64,000 nt of DNA from Rapana venosa (Eukaryota > Mollusca > Gastropoda > Neogastropoda > Muricidae): the NCBI GenBank assembly GCA_028751875.1, contig CM054135.1, positions 62,440,929 to 62,504,928 on the forward strand, in the 5' to 3' direction. The translations under genes were made by a program, and so were the position numbers. The stretch's first letter is position 1. Each line of letters opens with the position of its first letter. The notes under the pieces were generated by a model that worked only from the letters and a program-made list of their open reading frames with translations, had not been told where the DNA came from and searched no databases. Shown here piece after piece: positions 32,916 through 43,146 of the stretch.

Positions 32916-33374
32916 TCTTTTCTTCTCCAAACACTCGGACAGTAACTCGTCTGTCATATGAGCCAAAATGCGTTGCGCTGCCATTAAGCACCTGACAAGT
33001 AAGGCCCAGCGCATCCAACTTCAGCATGGGGGAGAAAATGTTATATTTACAATCTTTCTGGAAACAAGGCAGGAGAATGGACCAAGAAGGCAGAGCATAG
33101 ACAAGGAGGAAGTAACAGGAAGAAAAGGAACCAAGCACAAACAAAGAGATATGGAAAAGAGGGAATTCTTAGCACAAAAGGTGGGAATACTATTTATACT
33201 GAGAGACCCCCGGCATCCTCACACAGGAATTCTGTCTTTCTCCTCACTTACAGAAAGTGTGTTTTCAGTTTCAGCAATTCTTAAGTACGATGTGTGAAAT
33301 ATACTGCATATTCTTGAGGACTCTCAATGTTAAGCTGTGAAACACCCAGCAACAGCAGATGACACTGGTATTAC

Positions 33375-33459
33375 CTTTTTTGGTGCTTCCACTTGCTCGT
33401 GCCGCATCCTCAGGCATTGAAGTACCTAGGACGGGAACAGCCTCGATGATGGAAGGATT
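33375..33459 (-). CDS. Small module, open frame (alpha)
   Basis: 85 nt between TTTTTTGTGTAG and GTAATAC. Reads NPSIIEAVPVLGTSMPEDAA, RASGSTKK and leaves in phase 1 without a stop. Joined to big module 2 directly downstream it would give Gly across the junction and then the DYT/ENYT frame. An ATG (of MPEDAA) is available inside it. Confidence 0.45.
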
Positions 33460-33492
33460 CTACACAAAAAACAGATTTTCAGTATTAAATGC

Positions 33493-33590
33493 CTGTACAC
33501 ACACACACTTGCACACACACACACACACTCAAAGAAAAAGAAAGACAGACAGACGGACAGAGAGAGAGGGGAGGGGGAGGGGGGGGGGGG

Positions 33591-33662
<72 letters not shown>

Positions 33663-33665
33663 AAG
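33493..33665. repeat. (CA)n, G-run and (GA)n
   Basis: CA to about 33,530, GACAGACGGACAG, a G-rich core at 33,569-33,592 and pure GA at 33,595-33,661. Confidence 0.93.
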
Positions 33666-33769
33666 AGAGAATATAGACTGATACAGACAGACAAACAGAG
33701 ACAGACAGCCAACCTGCCAAACAAGCAGTTAGCACATATTCAAACACAAACACACACACACACACAAAG

Positions 33770-34165
33770 AGGCAGATAAGTGGTTTGGAAGTAACACACC
33801 TACTTAAGTGAGAAGTCTGGGTTTGAACCCTGTTTAAGCCCCAATTTTTCCCTTATCCGTTAAGCACTGAGTGGTGGTCTGGGTGATTGTCTTTCACATA
33901 GGACAATAAACTGAGGCCCCATACTCTATAATCACATCAAGTGCACAAAAAATCCACAAAACCTGGAAAGTTTTTCCTAGCAAAACTCTTTTGTAAAGAG
34001 TCGAATCCATAGGGAAACAGATAACATTTGCAGAGAGGAAAAGAGGAAAAAGGGAATGGGTGGTGCTTCTTGTGTGGCAATGCCCTCTCCCCAGGGAGAG
34101 CAGCCCAAATATGGCGAGAAATCTGACATGAACTTAAGTAGTATACAATACAATCCAAAGGTAAG
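33770..34165 (+). mobile_element. SINE S2 copy (array unit)
   Basis: GATAAGTGGTTTGGAAGTAA, TGGGTTTGAACCCTG (B box), GTGGTGGTCTGGGTGATTGT, TTGTAAAGAGTCGAATCCAT, TCCCCAGGGAGAGCAGCCCA and GAGAAATCTGACATGA. Closest of the array copies to the full-length S2 in this middle part. Confidence 0.8.
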
Positions 34166-34180
34166 ACCCAAAAAGCATAC

Positions 34181-34907
34181 CTTATGAAGTCCTGTAGTTC
34201 TTTTCACGTGCAAGGATGTAGCAGAATTTCCACTGCAGGTGACTTGGCAGTGAAGTCACCCTGGCAGCAGTGACTTGACAGGTGCAGTCATCTATGGTGT
34301 AGTTTTCCATGGTGCAGTCTTGAGTGGTGCAGTTTTCCGTGGTGCTGTCTTGAGTGGTGCAGCAGCCTTAAATGACACAGCCTTGAGTGGTGACTTCTGT
34401 GGAACATTCTTGAAGGATCAAGTTTCCCATGGTGAAGTTTTTCATGGAGCAGTTCCCAGTGGGTGAAGTCTTCCTGTGGTGCAGTTTAGTTTTCTGTGGG
34501 AAGTATTCTGTGGTGAAGTTTTCCATGATGCAGTTCCATGGCGAAGTAGTCTGTGGTGCGGTTCCTGGTGAAGTTCCCTGTGGTGAAGTTTTCCATGGTG
34601 CAGTTCTGTGGTGAAGTTTTTAGTTTTCTATGGTGCAGTTCCGTGGTGAAGTTTTTTCATAGTGAAGTTTTCCGTGGTAAAGTTTTCTCTGGTGAAGTTG
34701 TCTGTGGTGAATTTTTCTGTAGTTGGGAAATTTTCTGTGGTGAAGTTTTCCGTGGTGAAGTTTTCTCTGTTGAAGTTCTCCCAGGTGCAGTTTTCTGGTG
34801 ATGTTTGCTGTGGTGAAGTTTTCCGTGATCAGTGGTGCAGTTCCGATGTGAAGTTTTCCTTGGTACATTCTATGGTGTAATGTAGTCTTCCAGGGCATGA
34901 GCAAGGC
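34181..34907 (-). CDS. Big module 3
   Basis: 727 nt, acceptor CTTTTTCAG, donor CATAAG/GTATGC in phase 2. Relative to other copies the C-terminal part has an in-frame 3-nt loss (CACGTGAAAAGAAC for CACGTCAAGAAAAGAAC). The centre reads ENFTTAN, GELQQRK and GKLHHRK-like peptides because indels move the register. Several stops in each frame. Product unknown. Confidence 0.35.
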
Positions 34908-35164
34908 CTGAAAAAGAAATTTGTTGCTTTGGCATTATTTCTAGTTCAAACTCAGAATATACCGATACTCTCGTATACGTATAAAACAATATTGTTGTAA
35001 AAAAAAACATAATAGCACACATGGCCCTGACCAGTAATCGAGTTATTGATGTAGGAAAAGCACCAATGCTGATACGAGTTTTGAGATGAACTATACTCTC
35101 CATAAAAAGAGAAGAAATCTTCTGAAGCCAGAGGATAGCTGCCTATTGAGAGAGTAAATTCTTG
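34908..35164. other. Conserved intron-like spacer
   Basis: Holds CATGGCCCTGACCAGTAATC and a GTGATTATTGATGTAGG-like stretch that recur at about 37,565-37,620 and 46,780-46,830 next to other big modules, so this is part of the unit rather than random DNA. Confidence 0.6.
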
Positions 35165-35380
35165 AGGACTCTCAAAACATCAAGTCCTTCAGATGAGACT
35201 AAACAGAGGTTCCGTGTGTGAATGCATGCAGAACATCTTGCCCACACAAAACCTGTTCTACCTTTCAGAAGATTAGGCCATTGTGTGCCAGTGAGAACAG
35301 ACAAAATTTACAAAAATGTATGCACTGTATGTAAAAAAAAAAGCACACAAATGCTTGAAATAAAGAAAAGATAATGAATA
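35165..35380 (+). mobile_element. SINE E1 copy beside a beta small module
   Basis: GTCCTTCAGATGAGACTAAA, AATGCATGCAGAACATCTTG, CAGAAGATTAGGCCATTGTG and GTGAGAACAGACAAAATTTA. The same copy stands at 40,985-41,215 and 46,975-47,205, always just before the beta module. Confidence 0.78.
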
Positions 35381-35418
35381 ACTAAGCTGCAGAACCATCA
35401 ACAACATTCACACAGTAC

Positions 35419-35503
35419 CTTATTTTATATTTCCACGTGCTTGTGCCGCATCCTCAGGCATTGAAGTACCTAGGACAGGAACAGTCTTGTAGGCAGATTG
35501 ACT
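35419..35503 (-). CDS. Small module, beta type (closed)
   Basis: 85 nt. Reads SQSAYKTVPVLGTSMPEDAA then QARGNIK and TAA one base before GTACTG. Lacks the long pyrimidine tract; a short GACA repeat (35,549-35,590) stands upstream on the minus strand. Confidence 0.4.
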
Positions 35504-35912
35504 CTACACACAAAAATTGAGATACATATTTCAAAATTGAATGCCTAAAGACAGACAGACAGACAGACAGACAAACATACAGACAGACATCAAGAGAGAA
35601 TGTTGGGATTCACTTTGCTAATAACAAAACCTTAGCTCAAGTAGTACTGTTTATAAAAGGAGAAAAAAAATCTTCTGAAGCCACAGTAAAGCTATATAGG
35701 TAGCCTATATAGGTAGGTACTGGAAAAAGGCCCCTATCCTCAAACTTCTCACTAACAGCTAGTGTGCTTACAGTTTCAGTGATTCTTAAATATAATGTGA
35801 GACAGTATTAGCGATTCTTTAAGTATAATGTGTGAGACATACTACATATTATTGAGGACTCTCAATGCTAAGCTGTGAAACATCCAACAACAACAAAGGA
35901 AACTGGTAGTAC

Positions 35913-35997
35913 CTTATTGGGTGCTTCCACTTGCTCGTGCCGCATCCTCAGGCATTGAAGTACCTAGGACGGGAACAGCCTCGTGGATGGAATGATT
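35913..35997 (-). CDS. Small module, alpha type (closed by TAA)
   Basis: 85 nt between TTTTTTGTGTAG and GTACTACC. Reads NHSIHEAVPVLGTSMPEDAA then RASGSTQ and TAA. Phase-2 entry gives RIIPSTRLFPS then TAG; the next ATG (of MPEDAA) starts 8 nt after that TAG. Confidence 0.42.
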
Positions 35998-36084
35998 CTA
36001 CACAAAAAACAGACATTTCAAAATTAAATGCCTGCACACACACACACACACATAAAGAAAAAACATATAAAAATCACAAAACTG

Positions 36085-36180
36085 CATACATCAAGGACTG
36101 AATGTAAAAAAAGCACATAGTGTTCATTCCATTATCCTTGAAATAAAAGAATAAAATACTTTTTTTTAATAAAAAAAGAA
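36085..36180 (+). mobile_element. SINE E1 3' end
   Basis: AACTGCATACATCAAGGACT, then TTCATTCCATTATCCTTGAA and ATAAAAGAATAAAAT. An almost identical copy is at 45,075-45,180. Confidence 0.72.
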
Positions 36181-36261
36181 AGAAAAAAGAGACACAGAGA
36201 CAAGACAGACCACCTGCCAAACAAGCAGTTACACAAATAAATACAGAACCATACTCTACAC

Positions 36262-36630
36262 AGGCGGATTGGTAGTTTGGAGGCAACACACCTGCCTAAA
36301 AAGCAAAAAGTGCATGTTCAAACCCCTTAAGCCCCAATTTTTCCCTTATTTCCTAGGCATCAAGTAATGGTCTGGGTGCTAGTCTTTCACATAAGGTGAT
36401 AAAATCACATCTGCGTGCAAGAACATGAAACTTTTCCCTACCAGAACTTGGTTGTAAATAGTCATATCCATTTGGAAACCAATACACATGCAGAGAGGAA
36501 AAGAAAAAAGGAATAGGTGGTGCTGCTCTTGTGGCAATGCACTCTCCATGGGGAGAGCAGCATGAGTAAAATGGCAATAAATCTGCTCCGACTGAAACTA
36601 ATGAAAAGTATAGAATACAATCCAAAGGTA
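36262..36630 (+). mobile_element. SINE S2 copy (array unit)
   Basis: GGCGGATTGGTAGTTTGGAG, GCATGTTCAAACCCC, GGTCTGGGTGCTAGTCTTTC, CAATGCACTCTCCATGGGGA and GCAATAAATCTGCTC. Nearly identical to the copy at 45,264-45,632. Confidence 0.8.
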
Positions 36631-36647
36631 AGACGCAAAAAGCGTAC

Positions 36648-37398
36648 CTTATGAAATCCTGTAGTTCTTTTCTTGACATGCAAGAATGTAGCAGAATTTC
36701 CACTGTAAGTGAATTGGCAGTGAAGTCTTCCTTGGCAGCAGTGACTTGACGTGTAGTCTATGGTGTAGTTTTCTGTGGTGCAGCAGTCTTGAGTGGTGCA
36801 GCAGTCTTGAATGGTTCAGCAGCAGTCTTGAGTGGTGAAGTTTTCCATGCTGCAGTTTTCCGTGGTGAAGTTGAAGTCTTCCATGGTGAAGTGAAGTCTT
36901 CCATGGTGAAGTCTTCCATGGTGAAGTCTTCCATGGTGAAGTTTTCAGTGGTGACTTCTATAGTGAATGTGAAGTTGTCCATGGTGAAGATGGTGAAGTC
37001 TTCCATGGTGCAGTTTTTTTTTGCGGTGAAGTAGTTTTCTGTGGTAAAGAAGTTTTCTGTGGTAAAGAAGTTTTCTGTGGTGAAGTAAGTTGTCTTTGAT
37101 GAAGTTGAAGTTTTCCGGGGTGAAATTGAAATTTTCTGTGGCGAAGTTGAAGTTTTCTGTGGCAAAGATATCCATGGTGCAGTCTTCTGTGGTGCAGTTT
37201 AGTTTTCTTTAGTGCAGTTTTCCGTGGCGTAGATTTCCATGACGTAGTTTTCCATGGTGCAGTCTTGAGTAGTGCAGTCTTCTGTTGTAAAGTGTTTTGT
37301 TTTTAAGTCTTCTGTGGTGCAGTCTTTGGTGGTGTAGTTTTCCATGGTTGAGTCTTCTGAGTTGTCTATGGTGTAGTCTTCCAGAACATGAGTGTGGC
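36648..37398 (-). CDS. Big module 4
   Basis: 751 nt. Start GCCACACTCATGTTCTGGAA after CTTCTTTTTCAG; donor CATAAG/GTACG in phase 2. C-terminal reading: AAKEDFTANSLTVEILLHSC, MSRKELQDFI. Central repeats include MEDFT, ENFNF and TENFF variants separated by single TTT insertions. Partner of big module 6 (45,652-46,611) by tandem segmental duplication; module 6 carries about 210 nt more repeats. Confidence 0.4.
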
Positions 37399-37657
37399 CT
37401 GAAAAAGAAGACGTGTTTTAAGGGAAAAACTGATGCTTCATTGCATTGACAAATTTTAGCAGTTTCTGTGTCTCCTTTAATTCACCGCCTACAAACTTCT
37501 GTGATCATAGACATTGGTCATGAAACCGTTCTTGTTAACCTAACAATAACGTAACAATAACATACACGGCCCTGACCAATAATTGAATCATTGATGTAGG
37601 CAAAGCACTAATAAAACTGTTAACTGTTATACGAGAGTCTTGAGATTGTCTTCATCC
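37399..37657. other. Unit spacer, left flank of LINE insertion
   Basis: ACTGATGCTTCATTGCATTG, GTGTCTCCTTTAATTCACCG and CCCTGACCAATAATTGAATC are repeated almost unchanged at 46,612-46,870. The copy there is uninterrupted where the LINE begins here. Confidence 0.7.
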
Positions 37658-37853
37658 TCCACATCTTCCCCCGTGGGACTCCCGGGGTATGCTTGCAAAG
37701 CAAGCATCGCAAGAATAGGATCTCTGCCCTCCAACCAGGCATGTCGTAAAAGGCGACTAAGGTGGAACCCTTCCCCCAGGTAGGGGGTTAGACACAGGGC
37801 TAACAACCCTGTTCTGTAAAAAAACAATTGTTACGGAAACAGCAACAAAAGAA

Positions 37854-38880
37854 ATGAACAATACTGGGTGTGACGGGCTTCCAGAGTCATCGGAAGATGC
37901 TCGTATGAATGTCAGTGGTGAAAGCCGAAAGGAAGCCACTGACAGGAAGATGGAAGTCTTAAGCGCCAAAAATAAGACCAAGATAGGATTCTGGAATGTG
38001 AGAACCATGTTCGAAACAGGAAAACTAGCGCAAGTTACAGCAGAGATGAGACGCTACAATTTGCATATTCTCGCAATCAGTGAAAGCCGATGGACAGGAT
38101 CAGGCAAATACAGAGCCAGCACAGGAGAAACAGTGCTGTACAGTGGTAGAGATGACGGCCAACACCGTGAGGAGTAGCAATCATCATGAAGAAAGGAATG
38201 GAGAAGTGCCTGATGGAATGGAAACCTATCAACAGCAGGATGATGAGGATAAGAATGAAAGGTTAAGCATGCTAATACCACAATCATACAGTGCTATGCA
38301 CCAACCAACGACAGTGGAGAAGAAAGCAAAGATACATTTTATGAGCAATTACAGGCTGAAATGGAAACCACACCAAATCATGACATGAGGATAGTGATGG
38401 GTGACCTAAATGCAAAAGTCGGAAAAGACAACACAAATCAAGAAAGAGCCATGGGAAAAGAAGGATTGTGGCAGCATAAATGACAACGGAGAAAGATTGG
38501 TGGAATTCTGCATGACAAACAACCTGGCCATTGAGGGACATTATTTGCACACCCTGAGATCCACAAGCTTACCTGGTGTTCCCCAAGGAAGAGACAAAAA
38601 CCAGATCGACCACCTGATTATCAATGGGACATGGAGGAGATCGCTCCTAGATGTAAAAGTAAGGAGAGGAGCCGATGTTGGCAGTGATCACCACCTTGTT
38701 ACTGCAACCCTAAAAGTGAAGCTGAGGAAAAAATGGATCTGGGAAACCAAGGACAACATTTTGATGTGGAAAAACTGCGCAACACCCAAAGTAAAGAGTG
38801 CTTTCACCCTCCAGCTCCAAAAACAAGTTCCAAGCACTGGTGATACTGAAAACTACACACTCCTGACACGGCTAATATAA
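37854..38880 (+). pseudogene. LINE apurinic-like endonuclease domain (broken)
   Basis: Exonuclease-endonuclease-phosphatase fold motifs of RTE elements appear in order: KTKIGFWNVRTMFETGKLAQ with the catalytic Asn of WNVRT, ILAISESRW with the catalytic Glu, ETVLYSGRDDG, a YAPTND box in a second frame near 38,300, MGDLNAKVG near 38,400 and DVGSDHHLV near 38,690 in a third placement. It nicks target DNA for target-primed reverse transcription in intact relatives. Frameshifts near 38,170, 38,290 and 38,470 separate the motifs; the frame is open again from 38,410 to 38,880. Confidence 0.85.
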
Positions 38881-39083
38881 AACACCATGTGGAAACAAGT
38901 CAGGACGCCTACACACAAGCCAGCGAAACGTGCTTAGACAGACAGAGGAAGAGAAAAAGTGGATTACAGCAGACACCTGGCAAGCCATTGAGAACAGGAG
39001 AGAACTGAAGAAGAAAATCTTAGAGAAAGTCAGAACGGATAAGAGAGAGGTACAAACAACAGTACAGAGAAGCAAACCAAACT

Positions 39084-40502
39084 GTGAAGAGAATGACAAG
39101 AACAGACAAGCGTACCTACATGGATGATATTGCAAGACAAGCAGAGGAGGCCGCCGCAAAGGGAGAACAAGGACAGGTGTATAAGATCACTAAGACTGTC
39201 AGTGGCAAGTACCGGAGCAACACTGAAACACTAATCCTAGATAAACAAGGCCAAATACTTACCAACAGAAGCAGAACAAAGATGCAAGATGGGCAGAAAC
39301 ATTTCAGCGAAGTTCTCAACAGACCACCACCAACTGAAGAGGCAGACGTACAAGATCTTGATGCTGATCTCAATGTGAACAGCTCACCACCAAAGAAGGA
39401 AGAGATTATAGCAGCAATCAGCTCTCAAGAATGGAAAAGCCCCTGGCCAGGACAACCTCAACGCAGAACTTTTCAAGGCAGATCCAGAATTTGCATCTAA
39501 AGTTCTACAGCCACTCTTTGCAGCTATATGGGAAGAGAAACAGCTACCAGCAGATTGGACAGAAGGAGTCATCGTGAAGATCCCAAAGAAAGGAGCCCTG
39601 AACAATTGTAACAACTGGAGAGGAATCACTCTGCTATCTGTTCCCAGCAAGATTCTGGCAAAGATCATCATCGACGGATCTCAGAGGCAGTGGACAACAA
39701 CTCAGAAAGGAACAGGCAGGTTTTAGACCAGGAAGAAGATGCATAGACCAGATCTTACACCTGCGCAACATCATCGAACAGTGCACGGAATGGCAGAGAC
39801 AGCTGTATATCAACTTCGTAGATTTTGAAAAAGCCTTTGACAGCATTCATTGAGAAAGTGTATGGCGCATACTCCGAGCATATGGAATTCCACAGGAGAT
39901 TATCCAAGTCATTATGAGCTTCTACAACAACTTCACGTGCAGAGTAGGAAACAGCAAAACCAGTTTCAGTGTACAAACCGGCGTCAGACAAGGCTGCCCC
40001 ATGTCAGCACTACTCTTCAACCTGACAATTGATTGGGTGATGAGACGAACAACAGCTGACCAGTCACGGGGCATCAGATGGACCCCCTTCTCAACGCTTG
40101 AAGACCTAGATTTGCCGATGATCTGGCACTGCTCTCACATACCCACCATCACATTCAAGAGAAGACATCCCGTCTCAGCACTTTCGCACAGCAAGTAGGC
40201 CTGAAAATCAGTCAGAAGAAGACAGAGGTGATGACACTGAACGTCCAGAACCCCTCACCGTGAATGGAGAAGTTTTACCAACAACTGAAGAGTTCACGTA
40301 CCTCAGGAGCACTGTTAGGCATGACGGTGGAGCAGGCAGCGACATCAAGAACCGGATTAGCAAAGCAAGAAATGCTTATAGAAATCTGAACAATGTGTGG
40401 AAATCGTCCCAGTACAGCACCAGAACCAAACTAAGACTATACCAGAGCTGTGTACTTTCCACCCTTTTGTACGGCTCGGAGTGCTGGAGGATGACAGAGT
40501 GA
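39084..40502 (+). pseudogene. LINE reverse transcriptase domain (broken)
   Basis: Linker helix region then RT blocks: LPADWTEGVIVKIPKKG and NWRGITLLSVPSKILAKIII near 39,550-39,675, INFVDFEKAFDSIH near 39,808-39,850 followed by an in-frame TGA, then TGVRQGCPMSALLFNLTIDW near 39,978-40,038, FADDLALLSHTHHH (in a shifted frame) near 40,112 and KISQKKTEVMTLN near 40,205. VNGEVLPTTEEFTYLRS and LLYGSECWRMTE finish the thumb, with a TGA after MTE. The FADD catalytic pair is present but not in frame with the block before it. Confidence 0.85.
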
Positions 40503-40883
40503 CCTCGACAAACTATCCACATTCCACACGAAAATCTCAGAAGAATCTTGCGCATCTTCTGGCCTGAGACCATATCCAACCAAGAACTTTTTGCCCGTTG
40601 CAACCAAGAAAGCATGGACAACATCATCATGCATAGGCAATGGGGATGGATAGGGCATATCTGCCGTCGGGAACAGGGAAACATCGCCCGAACAGCCCTC
40701 CACTGGACACCAGAGGGAAAACGCAAACGAGGACGACCCAAGAACACTTGGCGTCAGACTGTTGAAGCAGAGCTGAAGACCTTCCAACATACCTGGGGAA
40801 CCATTCAGAAGCTGGCCCAGGACAGACAGCAGTGGAGAACTTTTGTTGCTGCCCTACGTGCCAATAAGGCACAAAGGCATTGA
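40503..40883 (+). pseudogene. LINE C-terminal segment
   Basis: ENLRRILRIFWPETISNQEL, RQWGWIGHICRREQGN, PEGKRKRGRPKNTWRQTVEA and a final W..FVAALRA, ending TGA. Homologous throughout to the fragment at 8,104-8,505, which allows family assignment of that fragment. Confidence 0.85.
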
Positions 40884-40984
40884 TGATGTCCACAACATCT
40901 TAGCATGAACTGTAATCTCCATGAAAGGAGAACAAATCTGAAGCCAAAGTGTAGCTGCCTATTCCCAGATCACATTCTTGAAAA

Positions 40985-41215
40985 CTCTAAGTTATGAATG
41001 AGAAAGTAAATGGAGGGTCTGTGTGCGAACGCATGCACAATATCTTGCACAAATGTTAAAACCTGTTTTGCCTTTAAGAAGATTAGGCCACTGTGTGCTA
41101 CTGAGAACAGATAACATTTACGAAAACTGTATGCACACAGGCACTGTATGTAAAAAACAAAAGTACACAGGCTCTGATTCCACTATCCCAGAAATAAAGA
41201 AATAGATAAGGAATA
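40985..41215 (+). mobile_element. SINE E1 copy beside a beta small module
   Basis: GTGCGAACGCATGCACAATA, CTTGCACAAATGTTAAAACC, TTAAGAAGATTAGGCCACTG and TTCCACTATCCCAGAAATAA. Paralogous with 46,975-47,205. Confidence 0.78.
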
Positions 41216-41254
41216 AATAATCTGCAGAACCAACGAACGACATTTACACAGTAC

Positions 41255-41339
41255 CTTATTTCATGTTTCCATTTTCTCATGCTGCATCCTCAGGCATTGA
41301 AGTACCTAGGACGGGAACAGTCTTGTTGGCAGCACAATT
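41255..41339 (-). CDS. Small module, beta type (decayed)
   Basis: 85 nt. Reads NCAANKTVPVLGTSMPEDAA then TGA, earlier than in any other copy. Its acceptor lies only 12 nt from the TTAA where a MITE has inserted (41,352), so the pyrimidine tract and branch region were displaced by 646 bp. Probably not spliced as before. Confidence 0.35.
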
Positions 41340-41355
41340 CTGAACAAAAAGTTAA

Positions 41356-42001
41356 CTCATTGGAGTCACAGTCAAATGGATCCTGCCATTTTGGGGTAAT
41401 GCATGATTTTGGCTATATTTGAAAAATTCAGCAAACTTACCCAACATAATAATGACAGACACATTATACAGCATTGAAAAGTTTATAATGTCATCTTTTG
41501 AGATTGTTTCACAGTTTTTTAATAGATGACTGTATTTATTTTTTACAAATTTCCAAAATATGTCACTGAATGCTGAAAAATAAAAAGTTTTGAAAATTAG
41601 GGTTGGTATCTTAAATGGCTTGAACTATTCATCAACTAGTCCCCTTGAAGCAATGTGATGATTTTTCACCAAAGTAAAAATCCCTGAAGCTGGCTGAATC
41701 CATTTGATGTCAATTTTTGTACAACAGATTATTTTTTTAAAGAATCATAACTCCCAAAGATATCACTTGTTGACATGTCAAACAAAATTGGCCAACAAAT
41801 AAAAACTAGGCAAGCTTATGGTCAAGGAAAGCAACTGCGTTTAGAAAAATGATTGCCCTACAGGCCAGAGTACTTTCCCTTGAGTTAACCATCACTTTGT
41901 GGGGTTTTTTAAATTCGTAAGTCTGCCGATTCTTAAGCTTCGGCACGTCACAGTAAAGGAAAAGAGTGCCGGAGCTTAAGCTTCGGCACAACCTCAATGA
42001 G
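41356..42001 (+). mobile_element. TTAA-flanked MITE (piggyBac-like), copy 1
   Basis: 646 bp flanked by TTAA on both sides (41,352-41,355 and 42,002-42,005). Ends are short inverted repeats, CTCATTGGAG on the left and CTCATTGAGG read from the right. The paralogous empty site at about 47,336 reads AAGTTGAGACATTTTGAAAT. It has no transposase frame. A 24-bp near-palindrome GTGCCGGAGCTTAAGCTTCG with CGAC-like completion lies at 41,966-41,989, close to the right end. TTAA target choice is the piggyBac superfamily hallmark; assignment is inferred from that and the terminal repeats. Confidence 0.82.
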
Positions 42002-42486
42002 TTAAGACATTTCGAAATTAAATGCTTGCAGAGAGACAGACAGACTATCAGACAGACATAGAAAGACACACAGGCAGACAGAGACAAAGATAGAGAGAGA
42101 CAGAGACAGAAAATCATTTAATGTTGTCCAAGTTATGTACAGGCACATATTCAAACCAATGCTGTTTAAACATATTCAAACAAATGCTGTTTAATGATAA
42201 CTATAAGTATAATAATAGAGATAATAATAATGACAAAAATGATAACTTTGTGGGAGTGCATGTTGTGTAGCTTAAGTGGTACTGTCCATAAAAGGAGAAA
42301 AAATCCTTTGATACCAAAGTATAGCTGCCTATATAGCTAGGTACAGAGAAAATACAGTCACATTAGCAAACTTACAGTGCGTGTGCTTACAGTTTCAGTG
42401 ATTCTTTATGATGTGTGAGACAGAGTGCATATTCTTGAGAACTCAATGTTAAACTGTGAAACACCCAGCAACAACAGAGATATTAC

Positions 42487-42571
42487 CTTGTTTTGTGCTT
42501 CCACTTGCTCGTGCCGCATCCTCAGGCATTGAAGTACCTAGGACGGGAACAGTCTCCATGATGGAATGATT
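42487..42571 (-). CDS. Small module, open frame (alpha)
   Basis: 85 nt, TTTTTGTGTAG to GTAATATC. Reads NHSIMETVPVLGTSMPEDAA, RASGSTKQ with no stop before the donor, leaving in phase 1. Confidence 0.43.
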
Positions 42572-42776
42572 CTACACAAAAACAGACATTTCAAAATTTA
42601 ATGCCTGTACATACATACACACACACTCTGAAAGAAAGAGAGAGACGGACAGTCAGTGACATACACTAACAGAGACTGTCAGACACACAGAGACTGTCAG
42701 ACAAACCACCTGCCAAACAAGCAGTTATGCAAATAAGTATAGGCACATATTCAAACGCACACACAACACACATGCA

Positions 42777-43130
42777 GAGGTGGATCAGTGGTTTGGAGGT
42801 AAAACACCTGCTAATAATGTTTAAGCCCCAATTTTTCTCTTATTCACTAGGCATTAAGTGGTGGTCTGGTTGCTAGTCTTTCAGGTTCCATACTCAAATC
42901 ACATTAAGTGCATGAAGAATCCACAAAACAGTAAAGTTTTTCCTAGCAAAACTCTGTTGTACATAGTCATATCCACAAATGCAGAGGAAAAGAAAAGGAA
43001 TATGGGGGGGGGGGGGGGGGGGGGACGCTGCTTGTGTGGCAATGCACTCTCTCTGGGGAGAGCAGCCTATTGCATCATGGCAAGAAATCTGACATGAAAG
43101 AAAGCAGTGTATGATACGATCCAAAGGCAA
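42777..43130 (+). mobile_element. SINE S2 copy with G-run (array unit)
   Basis: GAGGTGGATCAGTGGTTTGG, GTGGTGGTCTGGTTGCTAGT, CCTAGCAAAACTCTGTTGTA, a G18-20 run at about 43,004-43,023 and CACTCTCTCTGGGGAGAGCA. Paralogue at 48,108-48,468. Confidence 0.78.
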
Positions 43131-43146
43131 GACACAAAAAGCATAC

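Larger units (their letters stand above)
37664..40888 (+). mobile_element. Near full-length RTE-type LINE
   Basis: About 3.2 kb, from a 5' leader (GTGGGACTCCCGGGG, then AGGTAGGGGGTTAGACACAG) to a TGA stop at 40,881-40,883 and a TGATGATG 3' tail, the short simple-repeat tail usual in RTE elements. TCCACA flanks it at 37,658 and 40,889, a probable short target duplication. The uninterrupted paralogue at about 46,860-46,900 is the empty site. It carries both endonuclease and RT regions but with several frameshifts and a stop, so it is inactive. Plus orientation, opposite to the modules. Confidence 0.88.

Noticed and set aside
38160..38380. Independent small host gene within the LINE at 37.7-40.9 kb
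   Set aside because: Frames there are pieces of the LINE endonuclease in shifted registers.
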